Below, one piece after another: positions 16,913 through 25,633 of a DNA stretch of 44,172 nucleotides; the stretch's first letter is position 1; each line of letters starts with the position of its first letter. The notes under the pieces are model-generated. The model was not told the DNA's origin, ran no database searches, and saw nothing but the letters and a program-made list of their open reading frames with translations. A program made the position numbers and the translations under genes. The DNA comes from a virus: IMG/VR virus record IMGVR_UViG_3300033148_003616, positions 1 to 44,172 of that record; one strand, given 5' to 3'.

Positions 16913-18184
16913 TTAAACAGATAATCCGTTTAGTAATCCTTGAAAATGAGGGTTACACCATAGTCTAGCATATCCACCATATCGTGCTGAGTAAGCATCT
17001 GCACTGGCTTGTCTTAAAAAGACAGTTCCATCTTCATCAAACCACTCGAATCCACCCGGACGACAAATCAATTCGATATGATTATCGTTAAGGAAGAAGA
17101 TCTCATCACTATCAAGAAAACGTGAAGCAATGACAGGAATTTCTCCATCAGCACTCATGTAAGATACTGCAGGAAAAGAAATCTGTCCTTTAAGTCGTCT
17201 TGAAGGAATGTTGTATCGTTTTTGATCTTCTAGTAAGTTAAGAAGAGCAATGAATTGATGGTAAGAAGATAAGATCAATTTAGGTGATTTACCACATTGA
17301 CGCTTAACATTGATAACGACATCATTCATAAGGTCTGTTGAAAGGGCGGCACCACCAGCAGCTTTTTGATAAGCTTGAAATCTACGTCCGATAGATACAC
17401 CATGGTAAGTACCAGAAGTAGCGGCTAGAAGACCTTTAAGTCCTGTAATCTCATTACCTTTAGATGATTGCATGAAAAGACTCTCTACGAAAGGAGTAGT
17501 ATCTTCATCAGCAGCCAATTTAACAGAAGAACCTTCTAGAGTGATAGTACCAGTAGCATATCCGTTAGAAACGGTTACACTCATGTCCATAACTTCGAGT
17601 TCAGTAGCTTCAGCATCTGCATTAAGAATATCACCAATTTCGATGGCTTCAAATTCAGAAGGGAAATATGTACTAGCATTGTCAAAAGATACGATAAAAG
17701 GATCTCCTGAAGTACCATCACCAGATACGTTAGTACTACCTGCATTACCTGCGATTAAGGCACCTTGAGCTTTAGCCCCAGAAGCGAAATCGTTTCTAGT
17801 AATCTGTCTTTCAAGGTTTCTGTTAAATGAATCAACAGCAATCTTTACAGGGTATTTAGTCATACGAACGAAAGAACCTTCATCCTTTTGAGAAGCTTTC
17901 ATTGTTTCTCTATCAACTGCGGCTGCAGCGTATAACTTACAAGGGCTAGAGATAGTCACTTTAGCGATCTTGTTTTCATTTGCAGTAGGTAATGCACCAG
18001 TAGCAACACCGCCACCGATTGACTGAATTAACGGTCTTTCGATTTGAGAACCTACAAATTTCTCAGATTTTTTGATACGTGCAAATAGTACGTTTGCCAT
18101 GTTAAACTGCTTGTCAATCAGCTTACCATATTTTACTTTCATTAGATTCGCTTCGTTGGAAGCGGAATATGTCCAGTTACTCAT
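16913..18184 (-). CDS. Major capsid protein
   Basis: A 423-residue protein encoded directly below the scaffold and portal genes and directly above a terminator, the standard place and setting for the major capsid protein. The N-terminus (NEANLMKVKYGKLIDKQFNM, ANVLFARIKKSEKFVGSQIE) and a middle rich in Ala, Gly and strands fit an HK97-fold coat protein of the kind found in short-tailed phages. Residues near 280-380 (RQCGKSPKLILSSYHQFIAL, DGEIPVIASRFLDSDEIFF) look like the A-domain. Codon use is more even than in neighbours, fitting high expression. No cleavage site is evident. Confidence 0.85.
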   Translation of the reverse strand: MSNWTYSASNEANLMKVKYGKLIDKQFNMANVLFARIKKSEKFVGSQIERPLIQSIGGGVATGALPTANENKIAKVTISSPCKLYAAAAVDRETMKASQKDEGSFVRMTKYPVKIAVDSFNRNLERQITRNDFASGAKAQGALIAGNAGSTNVSGDGTSGDPFIVSFDNASTYFPSEFEAIEIGDILNADAEATELEVMDMSVTVSNGYATGTITLEGSSVKLAADEDTTPFVESLFMQSSKGNEITGLKGLLAATSGTYHGVSIGRRFQAYQKAAGGAALSTDLMNDVVINVKRQCGKSPKLILSSYHQFIALLNLLEDQKRYNIPSRRLKGQISFPAVSYMSADGEIPVIASRFLDSDEIFFLNDNHIELICRPGGFEWFDEDGTVFLRQASADAYSARYGGYARLWCNPHFQGLLNGLSV

Positions 18185-18207
18185 TTATAACTCCTAAAGT
18201 TAAATAA

Positions 18208-19362
18208 TTAAAAATCATCCCAGTCGATTTCCTCTTCCTCTATAGGTTGAGGTTTTTCTTGGGTTGGAGAAGCTACTTTCTTTTCTAGCTTTTCTCCTGC
18301 CTGTACTTGGGCTGTATCGGCAATATACTTTTCAATAATGTCTTTAATATCACTATCATCAAAATCTGCATTCTGTAAGATAATATCTTTTACACCATTA
18401 ATGAATTCTTCATCTCCACCGAGTTCTACACTCACCTCTTTAAGAATTGACTCCGCTTTTCCAAATGCCTTCTGTTCTGTAACAAAACCTGCTACAAAGT
18501 CAGCATCCATCGTAAGGTTAGGATTCTCTTCTCTAATTTGGCTTTCATGCTCTCTAAGGAAAGTAAGGGCTTCATCCCATTCTTCCATTGCAATATTAGC
18601 AGTTTCCCGAATACGATCAACTTCAGAGTTTGAGTTCCTTTGGGATTGCTCTTGCTCTAACCTGTCATTATCGGACTGTATTTTCTTTTCTAAATAATCA
18701 TTTTTACTTTCTAAATGTTCGTGTCTTAACTCAGACTCCGTCATTTCAGCTCTTCTTTCAAACTCAGGATATAATTCCTGTAGAAGCTGTTCTCTAATTT
18801 GGTAAGGAGGTAATCCTGCGATTTCACCTAAGTATGCCATAGAGTCTAGTCTGGATGTTTCTCCAATCTCTCTAAACTTACTTACATAACCATTAACTTC
18901 ATCAAGTTCTTTTTTAAATCCCTGACGTTCTTTATCCAACTCAGAAAACTTTTTATCCCATTGTACCTGACCAGATATCATTTCTTTACCTTTAGCCAGT
19001 ACTTCTTCTCTAGAGAACTTCTGTAATTCTCCATTTATCTTAACTTCTTCAAATTCCTCTACATCTTCTTTCTCAGAAGCCTCCGGTTCTTTATCCTCTT
19101 CTTTCCCTTCTTTACTTTCTTCAGAGAGTTCTTCGGATACCTTTTCGGATTCATCCTCTTTACTCTCTTCCTTTTGTTCACTTTCTTCGAGAGGGGCATC
19201 ATCATCCAAGTCATCAATACTTCCCACTTCTTCAAGATCTTCTTCAGGAGAATCTTCAATTTCAAAACCATCTTCTGAACCACCGTCTAAATCATCAAAA
19301 TGGTCTTCAAAAGAAGAGTCTTGATTCATATCTATCATATTAAATTGTTCGTTACTGCTCAT
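18208..19362 (-). CDS. Scaffolding protein
   Basis: A 384-residue protein between portal and capsid. The first 110 residues are extremely acidic (long Glu/Asp runs with Ser), the middle (about 110-270) is charged coiled coil (EQEQSQRNSNSEVDRIRETA and others), and the C-terminus is short and ends with EEEIDWDDF. Such acidic, helical proteins in this slot are internal scaffolds that direct procapsid assembly and leave before packaging. There is no obvious protease domain in it. Ribosome spacing and a one-base gap to the portal gene support translation coupling. Very likely. Confidence 0.85.
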   Translation of the reverse strand: MSSNEQFNMIDMNQDSSFEDHFDDLDGGSEDGFEIEDSPEEDLEEVGSIDDLDDDAPLEESEQKEESKEDESEKVSEELSEESKEGKEEDKEPEASEKEDVEEFEEVKINGELQKFSREEVLAKGKEMISGQVQWDKKFSELDKERQGFKKELDEVNGYVSKFREIGETSRLDSMAYLGEIAGLPPYQIREQLLQELYPEFERRAEMTESELRHEHLESKNDYLEKKIQSDNDRLEQEQSQRNSNSEVDRIRETANIAMEEWDEALTFLREHESQIREENPNLTMDADFVAGFVTEQKAFGKAESILKEVSVELGGDEEFINGVKDIILQNADFDDSDIKDIIEKYIADTAQVQAGEKLEKKVASPTQEKPQPIEEEEIDWDDF

Positions 19363-21447
19363 TTATTTCCCCCCGGAATTGTTTATAATCGGTTGTTCTA
19401 CACCCGGAATTTGACCGGTGACATCTTCCCCTCTATTCGACTGCCCTTGCACAAGCGCTTCTTGATGCTGTGCTGAAACAGGTGTAACTGCACCTGCATG
19501 GTCAAACAGTGGAAACATTGGTAATGCTGCTAATTTAGATGATAATAAAGGATTTCTACTAGCTTTGTCAAGTAGTACCATTTCTGTCATTCTAACATGT
19601 TCTATAAAGTATTCTCTTATCTCAGGTTCAGCCTCTTCCTTAAAGGTACGGGATTGCATCGTCTTACTATGACTGTCCCAGTGAGCTAGACCATCTTCCC
19701 ATTCTGTAGGAGGTGCAACCTCTCTACCTTCTAATAAGTCTTCATTCTCAGAATCCGCTGCTTTAACGGCTTCGGTTATAAGAGTGTTCATTTTTTCTGT
19801 ATTTGCTAACTCTAATAGTTCAGTCCATCTCTCAGGAGCAAGCATCTCAGGGTTTCTCTGCATGGCATCTAGTATTCTTTGATACTTTGCCGATTTGGTT
19901 TCTGGTAAGCCAGTTGAGAGATCGAATCGAATATCATAAGATTTATTGAGGTTTGAAACATCAAAGTGACGAATAAGATATTTATTACTTTCACCAACAA
20001 TACGAACCATACGACCATCATCTACCTCATATTTATCACCAGTAACTGCAATAGTCATTTTGGCTAAGTCTTTGACCATGAAGCCATGTTTGGCAACATC
20101 AGTAGAAGATCTTTCATTCTCTAGTTCATTTAAAAATTGTAGTGCAGAAGCTGCTGTAATTCCCTTAGGAACCTCTCCTCTTGAAATACCATGCGACCCA
20201 TACACTGTCTGCATCTCTTCTTTAACCTGTTGTCTAAAAGTATACACTTCAGGAGCGTTTGGTTGAGTTTGTACTAACTGAGGAGGTACTGGACCTTGGT
20301 ACTGTACAATTGTATTGTCATTACCTAATTGATCTATCTTACAAGCTCCTCTAGGCATCATCCATTTAGCATGTGCTGTAAGATATATGTTCTTAGCAAT
20401 TAGTGTACTTAGATTGTTGTACATATTCTGCATTGGTATAATAGTTTCATATTTAGATACACCATTCAATACTTCAGGTATATCTAGGTCTGTTAGTCTA
20501 ACGACAGGTAAGCCACCATGAGAAAAAGGATTATCTCCCTCTTCCAGTATAGTATTCTCTGTAAACTTTACATAAGACCCTTTATCTACCTCTCCCATAT
20601 TCTTGTGCCAGAATTCAATCGTAACAACATGTTCTTCAATAAACCTTTCTGTTAAATCTTCCATGTCAAAGAGAGACATTTTATTAGAGTCTTTTATATC
20701 TTTTGCTTTACTAGGGTACTTCTTCTTTAGATCATCTACCTTCTCAACGCACAAGCGGAACATATATTCTACTTGAGAGTATTTATTCTTTCTCTGTAGG
20801 AATACTCTCCATGGTACTTCCACCTCATACTTGATATCACCTGTTTTAATAGGTTTTTTAAGACTGTGTTTTTTTCCACTAGGTAAGACAATTTCTTTAA
20901 GTCCTAGATCTTTAGCCTTAATATAAGCAGGATGTAAATCACCTGCATCTTTGTCCCATGTTACAAATATAAAAGATTCTCCAAATATTCGAGCATATCT
21001 GTGCATATCTTGCATCATATAATCTATATTATTAATATACCATAAGTGTTTAATAAGAAACTGTACTACCTTAGCCGAAGCCCTGTCTCCCCATTCATCA
21101 TTATTAGGAATAACCTCTACTGCCGGTTTTAACTTATTCATTTGAGATACTTTAGTTTCCGTTAAATCAAATAGGTGATTAACTACAAACTTCTGTACTT
21201 TATTTAATCTTTTACCATTGAAGTCACGGGTTCTATCTACTCTTGTGGTAGTTATACCTCTGTAGTGAGCTAGATTCTCACGTTGGATTCTAGTACGCTG
21301 CTTCCCTTGTTCTAATAAAGAATTGAATACATTATTAAGCCAATCCAGTTTCTTTGCCTTATCTTTGGCATGTACTTCTGCATATGGTTTAATATTTAAT
21401 TCGGATGTATAGGGACTATTCTCGTCAAAGATATCTTCAAAACTCAT
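19363..21447 (-). CDS. Portal protein
   Basis: A 694-residue protein upstream of scaffold and capsid. Portal-type features are the N-terminal helix region (LEQGKQRTRIQRENLAHYRG), RTRDFNGKRLNKVQKFVVNH, the wing-like segment (GESFIFVTWDKDAGDLHPAY), and the stem and crown region with PMQNMYNNLSTLIAKNIY and GITAASALQFLNELENERSS. The length is near that of P22-type portals (about 725). It forms the dodecameric vertex through which DNA is packaged and leaves. The C-terminal 60 residues are polar and Gln-rich. Confidence rests on these motifs and the gene order. Confidence 0.9.
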   Translation of the reverse strand: MSFEDIFDENSPYTSELNIKPYAEVHAKDKAKKLDWLNNVFNSLLEQGKQRTRIQRENLAHYRGITTTRVDRTRDFNGKRLNKVQKFVVNHLFDLTETKVSQMNKLKPAVEVIPNNDEWGDRASAKVVQFLIKHLWYINNIDYMMQDMHRYARIFGESFIFVTWDKDAGDLHPAYIKAKDLGLKEIVLPSGKKHSLKKPIKTGDIKYEVEVPWRVFLQRKNKYSQVEYMFRLCVEKVDDLKKKYPSKAKDIKDSNKMSLFDMEDLTERFIEEHVVTIEFWHKNMGEVDKGSYVKFTENTILEEGDNPFSHGGLPVVRLTDLDIPEVLNGVSKYETIIPMQNMYNNLSTLIAKNIYLTAHAKWMMPRGACKIDQLGNDNTIVQYQGPVPPQLVQTQPNAPEVYTFRQQVKEEMQTVYGSHGISRGEVPKGITAASALQFLNELENERSSTDVAKHGFMVKDLAKMTIAVTGDKYEVDDGRMVRIVGESNKYLIRHFDVSNLNKSYDIRFDLSTGLPETKSAKYQRILDAMQRNPEMLAPERWTELLELANTEKMNTLITEAVKAADSENEDLLEGREVAPPTEWEDGLAHWDSHSKTMQSRTFKEEAEPEIREYFIEHVRMTEMVLLDKASRNPLLSSKLAALPMFPLFDHAGAVTPVSAQHQEALVQGQSNRGEDVTGQIPGVEQPIINNSGGK

Positions 21448-21456
21448 TTACTGTCC

Positions 21457-21762
21457 TTAAAAGCTGTATAATTTTTTATCTTCTTCTGAAGGCAAAAATT
21501 CAGGCATCTGGTCTTCAAGGTCTTCCTCATACATCTTCTTCTGGTCTTTTAAAGAAGAATCTGTGGTTGCCCATGATTGACTCTTTATATACTCGGTATT
21601 CGCTTCATCTATTTCTTCACTTAAAGGCACGTATTGTAATGAATGAGTACTCCTCTCCATTGCTTCAACTTTGATAAGTGCTAACGCTCCTACCACTGCT
21701 CCTAAAATGCCAATTATTGCACTAACCATACATATGACTAGCGCCAATCCCATTGCATTCAT
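21457..21762 (-). CDS. Membrane-anchored acidic protein, unknown
   Basis: A 101-residue protein with one transmembrane helix at about 4-30 (GLALVICMVSAIIGILGAVV) and a long acidic soluble part that ends in DQMPEFLPSEEDKKLYSF. It is the first gene below a strong leftward promoter and lies directly above the portal gene. Its ribosome site TTTGGAGG is near-ideal. Small membrane proteins at this point can tether prohead assembly to the membrane, but I have no motif for that. Function is unknown. Confidence 0.6.
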   Translation of the reverse strand: MNAMGLALVICMVSAIIGILGAVVGALALIKVEAMERSTHSLQYVPLSEEIDEANTEYIKSQSWATTDSSLKDQKKMYEEDLEDQMPEFLPSEEDKKLYSF

Positions 21763-21781
21763 ATTGCCTCCAAAGTATCTT

Positions 21782-21811
21782 ATATTACAGTAATTTGTAT
21801 GTACTTGTCAA
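21782..21811 (-). promoter_or_regulatory. Leftward promoter for portal/capsid operon
   Basis: Minus-strand -35 TTGACA (complement of 21806-21811), 18-bp spacer, -10 TAATAT (complement of 21782-21787). The -35 hexamer overlaps the TGA stop codon of the large terminase gene. It should drive the membrane protein, portal, scaffold and capsid genes as a host sigma-70 type promoter. Confidence 0.7.
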
Positions 21812-23313
21812 ATATCCCACCCGTCACCGATTCCAAGGGTCCAATCCTCTTCTTCTGCCCAGAGATCATCATCATCTTCCATTCTCTTAAACCTATCTCT
21901 TGCTACATCATTCTGCTGTCTTAGCACGTCCAGTACTTCTAACATACTGTAATTAGCAAAGGCATTTAAGTATCTAAAACAATCAATTAAATGATCATCT
22001 CTTTTAGGAATACCTCCCTTATCATCTTTAGCATATTTTTGCATTTCCTCAAATAGATGTTCACAAGAATCACTTATAATAACTAGATTATGTATTAATT
22101 GATCCTTTATTAAGGAAATACCATCTTCCTTCTTATTCAAATGCTTCTGCGTTGGCATGAAGTACTTACCATATTGTTGCATCACCTCATTACTGAACCA
22201 AGCAGCTGCTTCATCAAACCCTTTGATCCAGTCATCATCCACACTAGAATTCTCATAGTGCTTCATCATTAAATTATCTAATCTAGGGTATATCATTCTA
22301 ACTGAGGTCATAGATTGATCTTTCTCATATAACTCATCTAAAATATATACCTTTTTAGTAAAAGGATTTACTGCAGCGAGTAAGGCTGCGAAGCAGGTAG
22401 TGGTGCCGGGATCTGTGATACAGTACCATTCCAGTTTAGATAAATCTCTACTTATCTCTTTTTTAATTTCAGCTGCTGATTTTACATGTAGTTCTTTAGA
22501 TACCATGGGAAAGATAGCTCTCTTTCCACCCGGCACCCAGTTAGAATAGTACTCTAATTGTACTACATCCTCTTCGCCTCTGGCTCTAAGTTGTGCAATC
22601 TCCTGCTCAATCATATTCTTCTGTTCAGGCATGTGATTGATAGGGTTATCCCATGTAGTTTTAAAGAATATCCTAGACTGCTTATCTGTCTTCTGATATT
22701 CTAATACATCATTATACTGATCCATATTCTTATTTCCAATACGGGGTCTTGTGCCTATTATAATAAGAGGTGCTGCTTTAGCCGCTCTGTTAGGAGCGAA
22801 TTCTGTATGCCACCTTGGATTGAAATGCTTAAACTCATCATATACTGCGATGTCTGGGGTTAAACCGTTAGCCACTGCATAGTTATCACTACCAACTACT
22901 TGTATAAAAGAACCGTTCTTTAAACGGATCATCATCTCTTGGGTCCTAATAGTCTCGACATACTTCTTTGTCTCCGTACCTAGAAACTTCTGTAACCTAT
23001 GTCTATCCCACATAATCTTTCTAGCATGAGCAGCTTCTGGACCAACATAGTAGCAGGCAGAGCCGGGATTTAGAAGAGCATGTCTCCATAGTACATAACC
23101 TACAACCTCAGACTTACCAAATTTACGACCACAGGCTAGGAAGAGGTTTTTAATTGGGTTATCTTCGTCATACATAGGTGCTAGACATTCAATCTGTCCT
23201 GCATGTAGTCTTGTACTTAGCCCTGCCTTAATCCCATCTCCTATCGGAGCGTTTAAGTCTTTCTGTATTTGTAGATAAAGCTGATCTTGCTTGGATAGTA
23301 TTATATCAGTCAT
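21808..23313 (-). CDS. terL: Terminase large subunit
   Basis: A 501-residue DNA-packaging motor. The ATPase has Walker A GRKFGKS at 62-68 after LFLAC, a VGPEAAHARKIMW segment, and Walker B DIAVYDE at 155-161. The nuclease domain begins with the CITDPGTTTCFAALLAAV segment (first metal-binding Asp), contains VDDDWIKGFDEAAAWFSNE, and ends with GIPKRDDHLIDCFRYLNAF, which supplies the final Asp. Length and order match TerL proteins of short-tailed phages. It overlaps the small upstream gene by 8 bases. It translocates DNA into the procapsid at the portal and cuts the concatemer. The assignment is secure. Confidence 0.95.
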   Translation of the reverse strand: MTDIILSKQDQLYLQIQKDLNAPIGDGIKAGLSTRLHAGQIECLAPMYDEDNPIKNLFLACGRKFGKSEVVGYVLWRHALLNPGSACYYVGPEAAHARKIMWDRHRLQKFLGTETKKYVETIRTQEMMIRLKNGSFIQVVGSDNYAVANGLTPDIAVYDEFKHFNPRWHTEFAPNRAAKAAPLIIIGTRPRIGNKNMDQYNDVLEYQKTDKQSRIFFKTTWDNPINHMPEQKNMIEQEIAQLRARGEEDVVQLEYYSNWVPGGKRAIFPMVSKELHVKSAAEIKKEISRDLSKLEWYCITDPGTTTCFAALLAAVNPFTKKVYILDELYEKDQSMTSVRMIYPRLDNLMMKHYENSSVDDDWIKGFDEAAAWFSNEVMQQYGKYFMPTQKHLNKKEDGISLIKDQLIHNLVIISDSCEHLFEEMQKYAKDDKGGIPKRDDHLIDCFRYLNAFANYSMLEVLDVLRQQNDVARDRFKRMEDDDDLWAEEEDWTLGIGDGWDI

Positions 23314-23515
23314 TTAGATTCTCTCCTGTGTATCTTTTTACTAAAAATTTTAACTTAGTACACTCTTGCTCCTCTAGAGAAGACAAATCTACTTCTGATA
23401 ATATTTTTAAAATATATTTTCTAGATACATATCTCTCTTGGAGTAATAGTTGAAAAGCGTTATTTTGACATTCTTCACAAATACCTTGAAGAGAAGGTAA
23501 TCTGCCTGTACTCAT
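23306..23515 (-). CDS. 69-residue protein between protease and TerL
   Basis: A small protein with a CEEC pair near 13-16 and a helical rest (NAFQLLLQERYVSRKYILKI, CTKLKFLVKRYTGENLND). It overlaps the protease gene above by 4 bases and terL below by 8, so it is certainly in the packaging operon. The Cys pair plus a nearby third Cys could bind a metal. No family is recognised. Confidence 0.6.
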   Translation of the reverse strand: MSTGRLPSLQGICEECQNNAFQLLLQERYVSRKYILKILSEVDLSSLEEQECTKLKFLVKRYTGENLND

Positions 23516-24207
23516 TTAAACCCTTTTAACACTGCATTAATACTATCTTTAGCACCCTTCTCTCTTATCATATCTTGAAACGCTTCTTCTATGAATTCAG
23601 ATGGTACTACCAGTCCTTCAGTGTTATAATTTCTATTCCCTGCAAATAATAAACCTACAACCCTACCTAAACCATCCACTACAGGAGAGCCGGAATTGCC
23701 GGGATATGCTAATGCACTAACATGTATATATTGTCTCATGGTAAATCCGGGGAGCCATCTAAAGAAACCTAGGCTTATATCGAATATATCGCCTTTTCTA
23801 ATAGTTTGAGCCATCCCTCTAGGATATCCTATCAGACGCACAGAATCGCCCTTCTCGTAGTTTGTATCTAAATATAGACCATAACGCTCGCTTGAGGTTG
23901 CAATACATACATCGTGCTTACTAGATACGTGTAATACATTATGCTTCTTCTCAAACCCGGACTCTATGAAAGTAGCAAATCCCTTTCTCCTAGCACAGCA
24001 GTGTCTGTTTGTAACCAAGTACACCTTCTCTTTATATCTAATATGAGATGCAGAGCAATATCTACGACCATTATGGGTCAAGGGGGTGACTCTGGTTGCC
24101 ACCACCTTCTTAAAGTACACATCCTCCATCTTATTTATGACTAGAGGTGATGTATATACTACAAATACCATTACACTGAACTTAATTATCTCCCATATGA
24201 ATTTCAC
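23512..24207 (-). CDS. Membrane-anchored trypsin-like serine protease
   Basis: A 231-residue protein with an N-terminal hydrophobic segment at about 6-24 (EIIKFSVMVFVVYTSPLVI) and then a chymotrypsin/HtrA-type protease domain. The triad is readable: His69 in LVTNRHCC, Asp99 in SKHDVCI, Ser172 in YPGNSGSPVVDG, with the usual GLLFAG strand after it. No PDZ domain follows. The hydrophobic start may be an uncleaved signal anchor that places the enzyme outside the inner membrane. The gene overlaps terS above and the 69-residue gene below by 4 bases each, so it is co-translated with terminase. Substrate unknown: prohead maturation or envelope damage are options. Confidence 0.8.
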   Translation of the reverse strand: MKFIWEIIKFSVMVFVVYTSPLVINKMEDVYFKKVVATRVTPLTHNGRRYCSASHIRYKEKVYLVTNRHCCARRKGFATFIESGFEKKHNVLHVSSKHDVCIATSSERYGLYLDTNYEKGDSVRLIGYPRGMAQTIRKGDIFDISLGFFRWLPGFTMRQYIHVSALAYPGNSGSPVVDGLGRVVGLLFAGNRNYNTEGLVVPSEFIEEAFQDMIREKGAKDSINAVLKGFK

Positions 24208-24686
24208 TTTTTCTCCTTATATTCAATTTCTTCAACTTCTTCAATTTTAGTAAAGGGGTCAACCTTTAACATTTCTCTAACTTCTATAATAGTAGAAGGC
24301 TTCTCATTCGCTATAATGTCGGTAGGAGAGCCGGTATCTAGACGTGTAATACGATCTAGTACTTCTAATATGTTGGCTGCGCCACGGGCTTCCTGCATTG
24401 TAGGAGGGCGGTTTCTAGATGCCAAGTTAATAAGCGCCTTACTGAGTACGTCTATAGTAGCTTGGGTCATTGTGGTGAAATCCCTCTTCCTAGAAGCGTT
24501 TAACTGCTCAAATAGTTCCGCACTTTTTAAGTTCCTCTCTAACTCCCATCCATCACTTTTCTTAATGTGATAATCTAAGGAGGAGCGAGGCATTTTCAGC
24601 TCTCTACATATTAAACTAGGTTGCTTAAAGTCCATAAACATTAGGTGGGCTTTGTCTAACGTAGTCTTTGCTATTTTTTTACTCAT
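24204..24686 (-). CDS. terS: Terminase small subunit
   Basis: A 160-residue protein two genes above terL. The N-terminus has a helix-turn-helix layout (TTLDKAHLMFMDFKQPSLIC then RELKMPRSSLDYHIKK), where the second helix reads like a DNA recognition helix. A long central helical region (FTTMTQATIDVLSKALINL, EARGAANILEVLDRITRLDT) should form the oligomerisation core, and the tail is acidic. This is the usual form of phage TerS, which binds the packaging start and hands DNA to TerL. The assignment combines HTH, length and operon position. Confidence 0.8.
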   Translation of the reverse strand: MSKKIAKTTLDKAHLMFMDFKQPSLICRELKMPRSSLDYHIKKSDGWELERNLKSAELFEQLNASRKRDFTTMTQATIDVLSKALINLASRNRPPTMQEARGAANILEVLDRITRLDTGSPTDIIANEKPSTIIEVREMLKVDPFTKIEEVEEIEYKEKK

Positions 24687-24692
24687 AAATTC

Positions 24693-24938
24693 CTATCTTT
24701 CAAGTAACCGGTTACTAGGTTTTGCTTCAAATTGTTGTGTCTCTTGATTCCATCTAACCTTTCTTTCCTGTATAGCACCAATACTATTTAATAGAGTATG
24801 GTATAGATCTTCTGGTATAGATATATAACTAGGTGTGTAAGGGTTTGACTTAATGTAATCCCAAGGTACAGCTCCTGTAAAACTAGTACTACTTAACCAT
24901 CCTATTAATTTACTGTTACTCACTGGTTTCTTACTCAT
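24693..24938 (-). CDS. 81-residue protein, unknown
   Basis: The protein begins at MSKKPVSNSKLIGW. I use ATG at 24938 because it overlaps the stop of the upstream gene as ATGAGTAA and a longer version would run through that gene. Features are a Trp/Tyr/Pro-rich middle (FTGAVPWDYIKSNPYTPSY) and a helix with WNQETQQFEAKPSNRLLER at the end. It lies six bases above terS. It could be a packaging accessory, but no motif is recognised. Confidence 0.6.
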   Translation of the reverse strand: MSKKPVSNSKLIGWLSSTSFTGAVPWDYIKSNPYTPSYISIPEDLYHTLLNSIGAIQERKVRWNQETQQFEAKPSNRLLER

Positions 24939-25107
24939 TTTCCTGTACCGTATATTGTTGATATATTTCTTTACACATTGTAAGTACTTCATTCACCTCA
25001 TCTGCATTTTTTCCAGTGAAGGTGCCTTTTATAATCACATCATTTGACTTAACCGCTAGGTTTACCAGATCTAGTATGATCCTTTTATATAATTCCTCTT
25101 TATTCAT
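24931..25107 (-). CDS. 58-residue protein, unknown
   Basis: A short frame from ATG at 25107 to TAA at 24931, reading MNKEELYKRIILDLVNLA at its start, then NDVIIKGTFTGKNADEVNEV and a Gln/Glu tail. GGGAGAG just before the start acts as ribosome site. It is coupled to the next gene through an 8-base overlap. No family is recognised, but the amphipathic helix composition and coupling make it a plausible gene. Confidence 0.6.
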   Translation of the reverse strand: MNKEELYKRIILDLVNLAVKSNDVIIKGTFTGKNADEVNEVLTMCKEIYQQYTVQENE

Positions 25108-25172
25108 CTCTCTCCCTTTAAACCTACTTCCTACCCTTAATTCTAAGGTGGGTTCGGATGTAGTCAGCCAAA

Positions 25173-25325
25173 CTACTTAATATTGTATTTATCTAATATA
25201 TTGTTCATTCTATGATAGTCTTTTGTTCTAAGATCTATCTCTTTTAAAGATACTGATTTAACTAGACCGAGGGCTATTCTCAATCCCATATACAGCTCTG
25301 CTATTATCTTTCTTATAGTTTTCAT
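25173..25325 (-). CDS. 50-residue basic protein, unknown
   Basis: A short frame from ATG at 25325 (overlapping the upstream TGA as ATGA) to TAG at 25173. It encodes MKTIRKIIAELYMGLRIALG, continuing with a Lys/Asp-rich helical part and ending in LDKYNIK. The first half is amphipathic with hydrophobic character. The coupling to the HExxH gene supports translation. Function unknown. Confidence 0.5.
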   Translation of the reverse strand: MKTIRKIIAELYMGLRIALGLVKSVSLKEIDLRTKDYHRMNNILDKYNIK

Positions 25326-25633
25326 TTCAACTCCCTATATATCTCATTTCTTAACTTTATCATTCTATCTAAGTGCAGTTCTACCACTTCTGCCAATATC
25401 TCTTCTCTATCATCTGCGCTCATATCGGATGCTGAGTATAAACAACAGGAGAAGGAGTATACGTGAAGTAACTCATGGGCTACGATACCTTTGGTAAAAT
25501 GCTTTCTTCTAAAGTAGACCTTCTTCTCTAACATTTCAGTTGCAGCAGAATCGTGCTTATCGTACTTCTTTAAGAAAGCTATCTCTTCTAGCATTACAAA
25601 GGTCCAATCTACATCTTTAATCGTCCGTAACAC
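25322..25633 (-). CDS. Small HExxH metallopeptidase-like protein
   Basis: A 103-residue protein starting with GTG at 25633, chosen because GGGGGAG lies six bases before it. It contains IVAHELLHVYSF, that is an HExxH zinc motif at His53, Glu54 and His57, followed about 25 residues later by EEILAEVVELH, in which Glu82 could be a third ligand. The size is minimal for a zincin, and resembles a short SprT- or ImmA/IrrE-type core rather than a secreted enzyme, as there is no signal peptide. It overlaps its upstream neighbour by 17 bases. A role in destroying a host regulator is speculative. Confidence 0.6.
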   Translation of the reverse strand: MLRTIKDVDWTFVMLEEIAFLKKYDKHDSAATEMLEKKVYFRRKHFTKGIVAHELLHVYSFSCCLYSASDMSADDREEILAEVVELHLDRMIKLRNEIYRELK

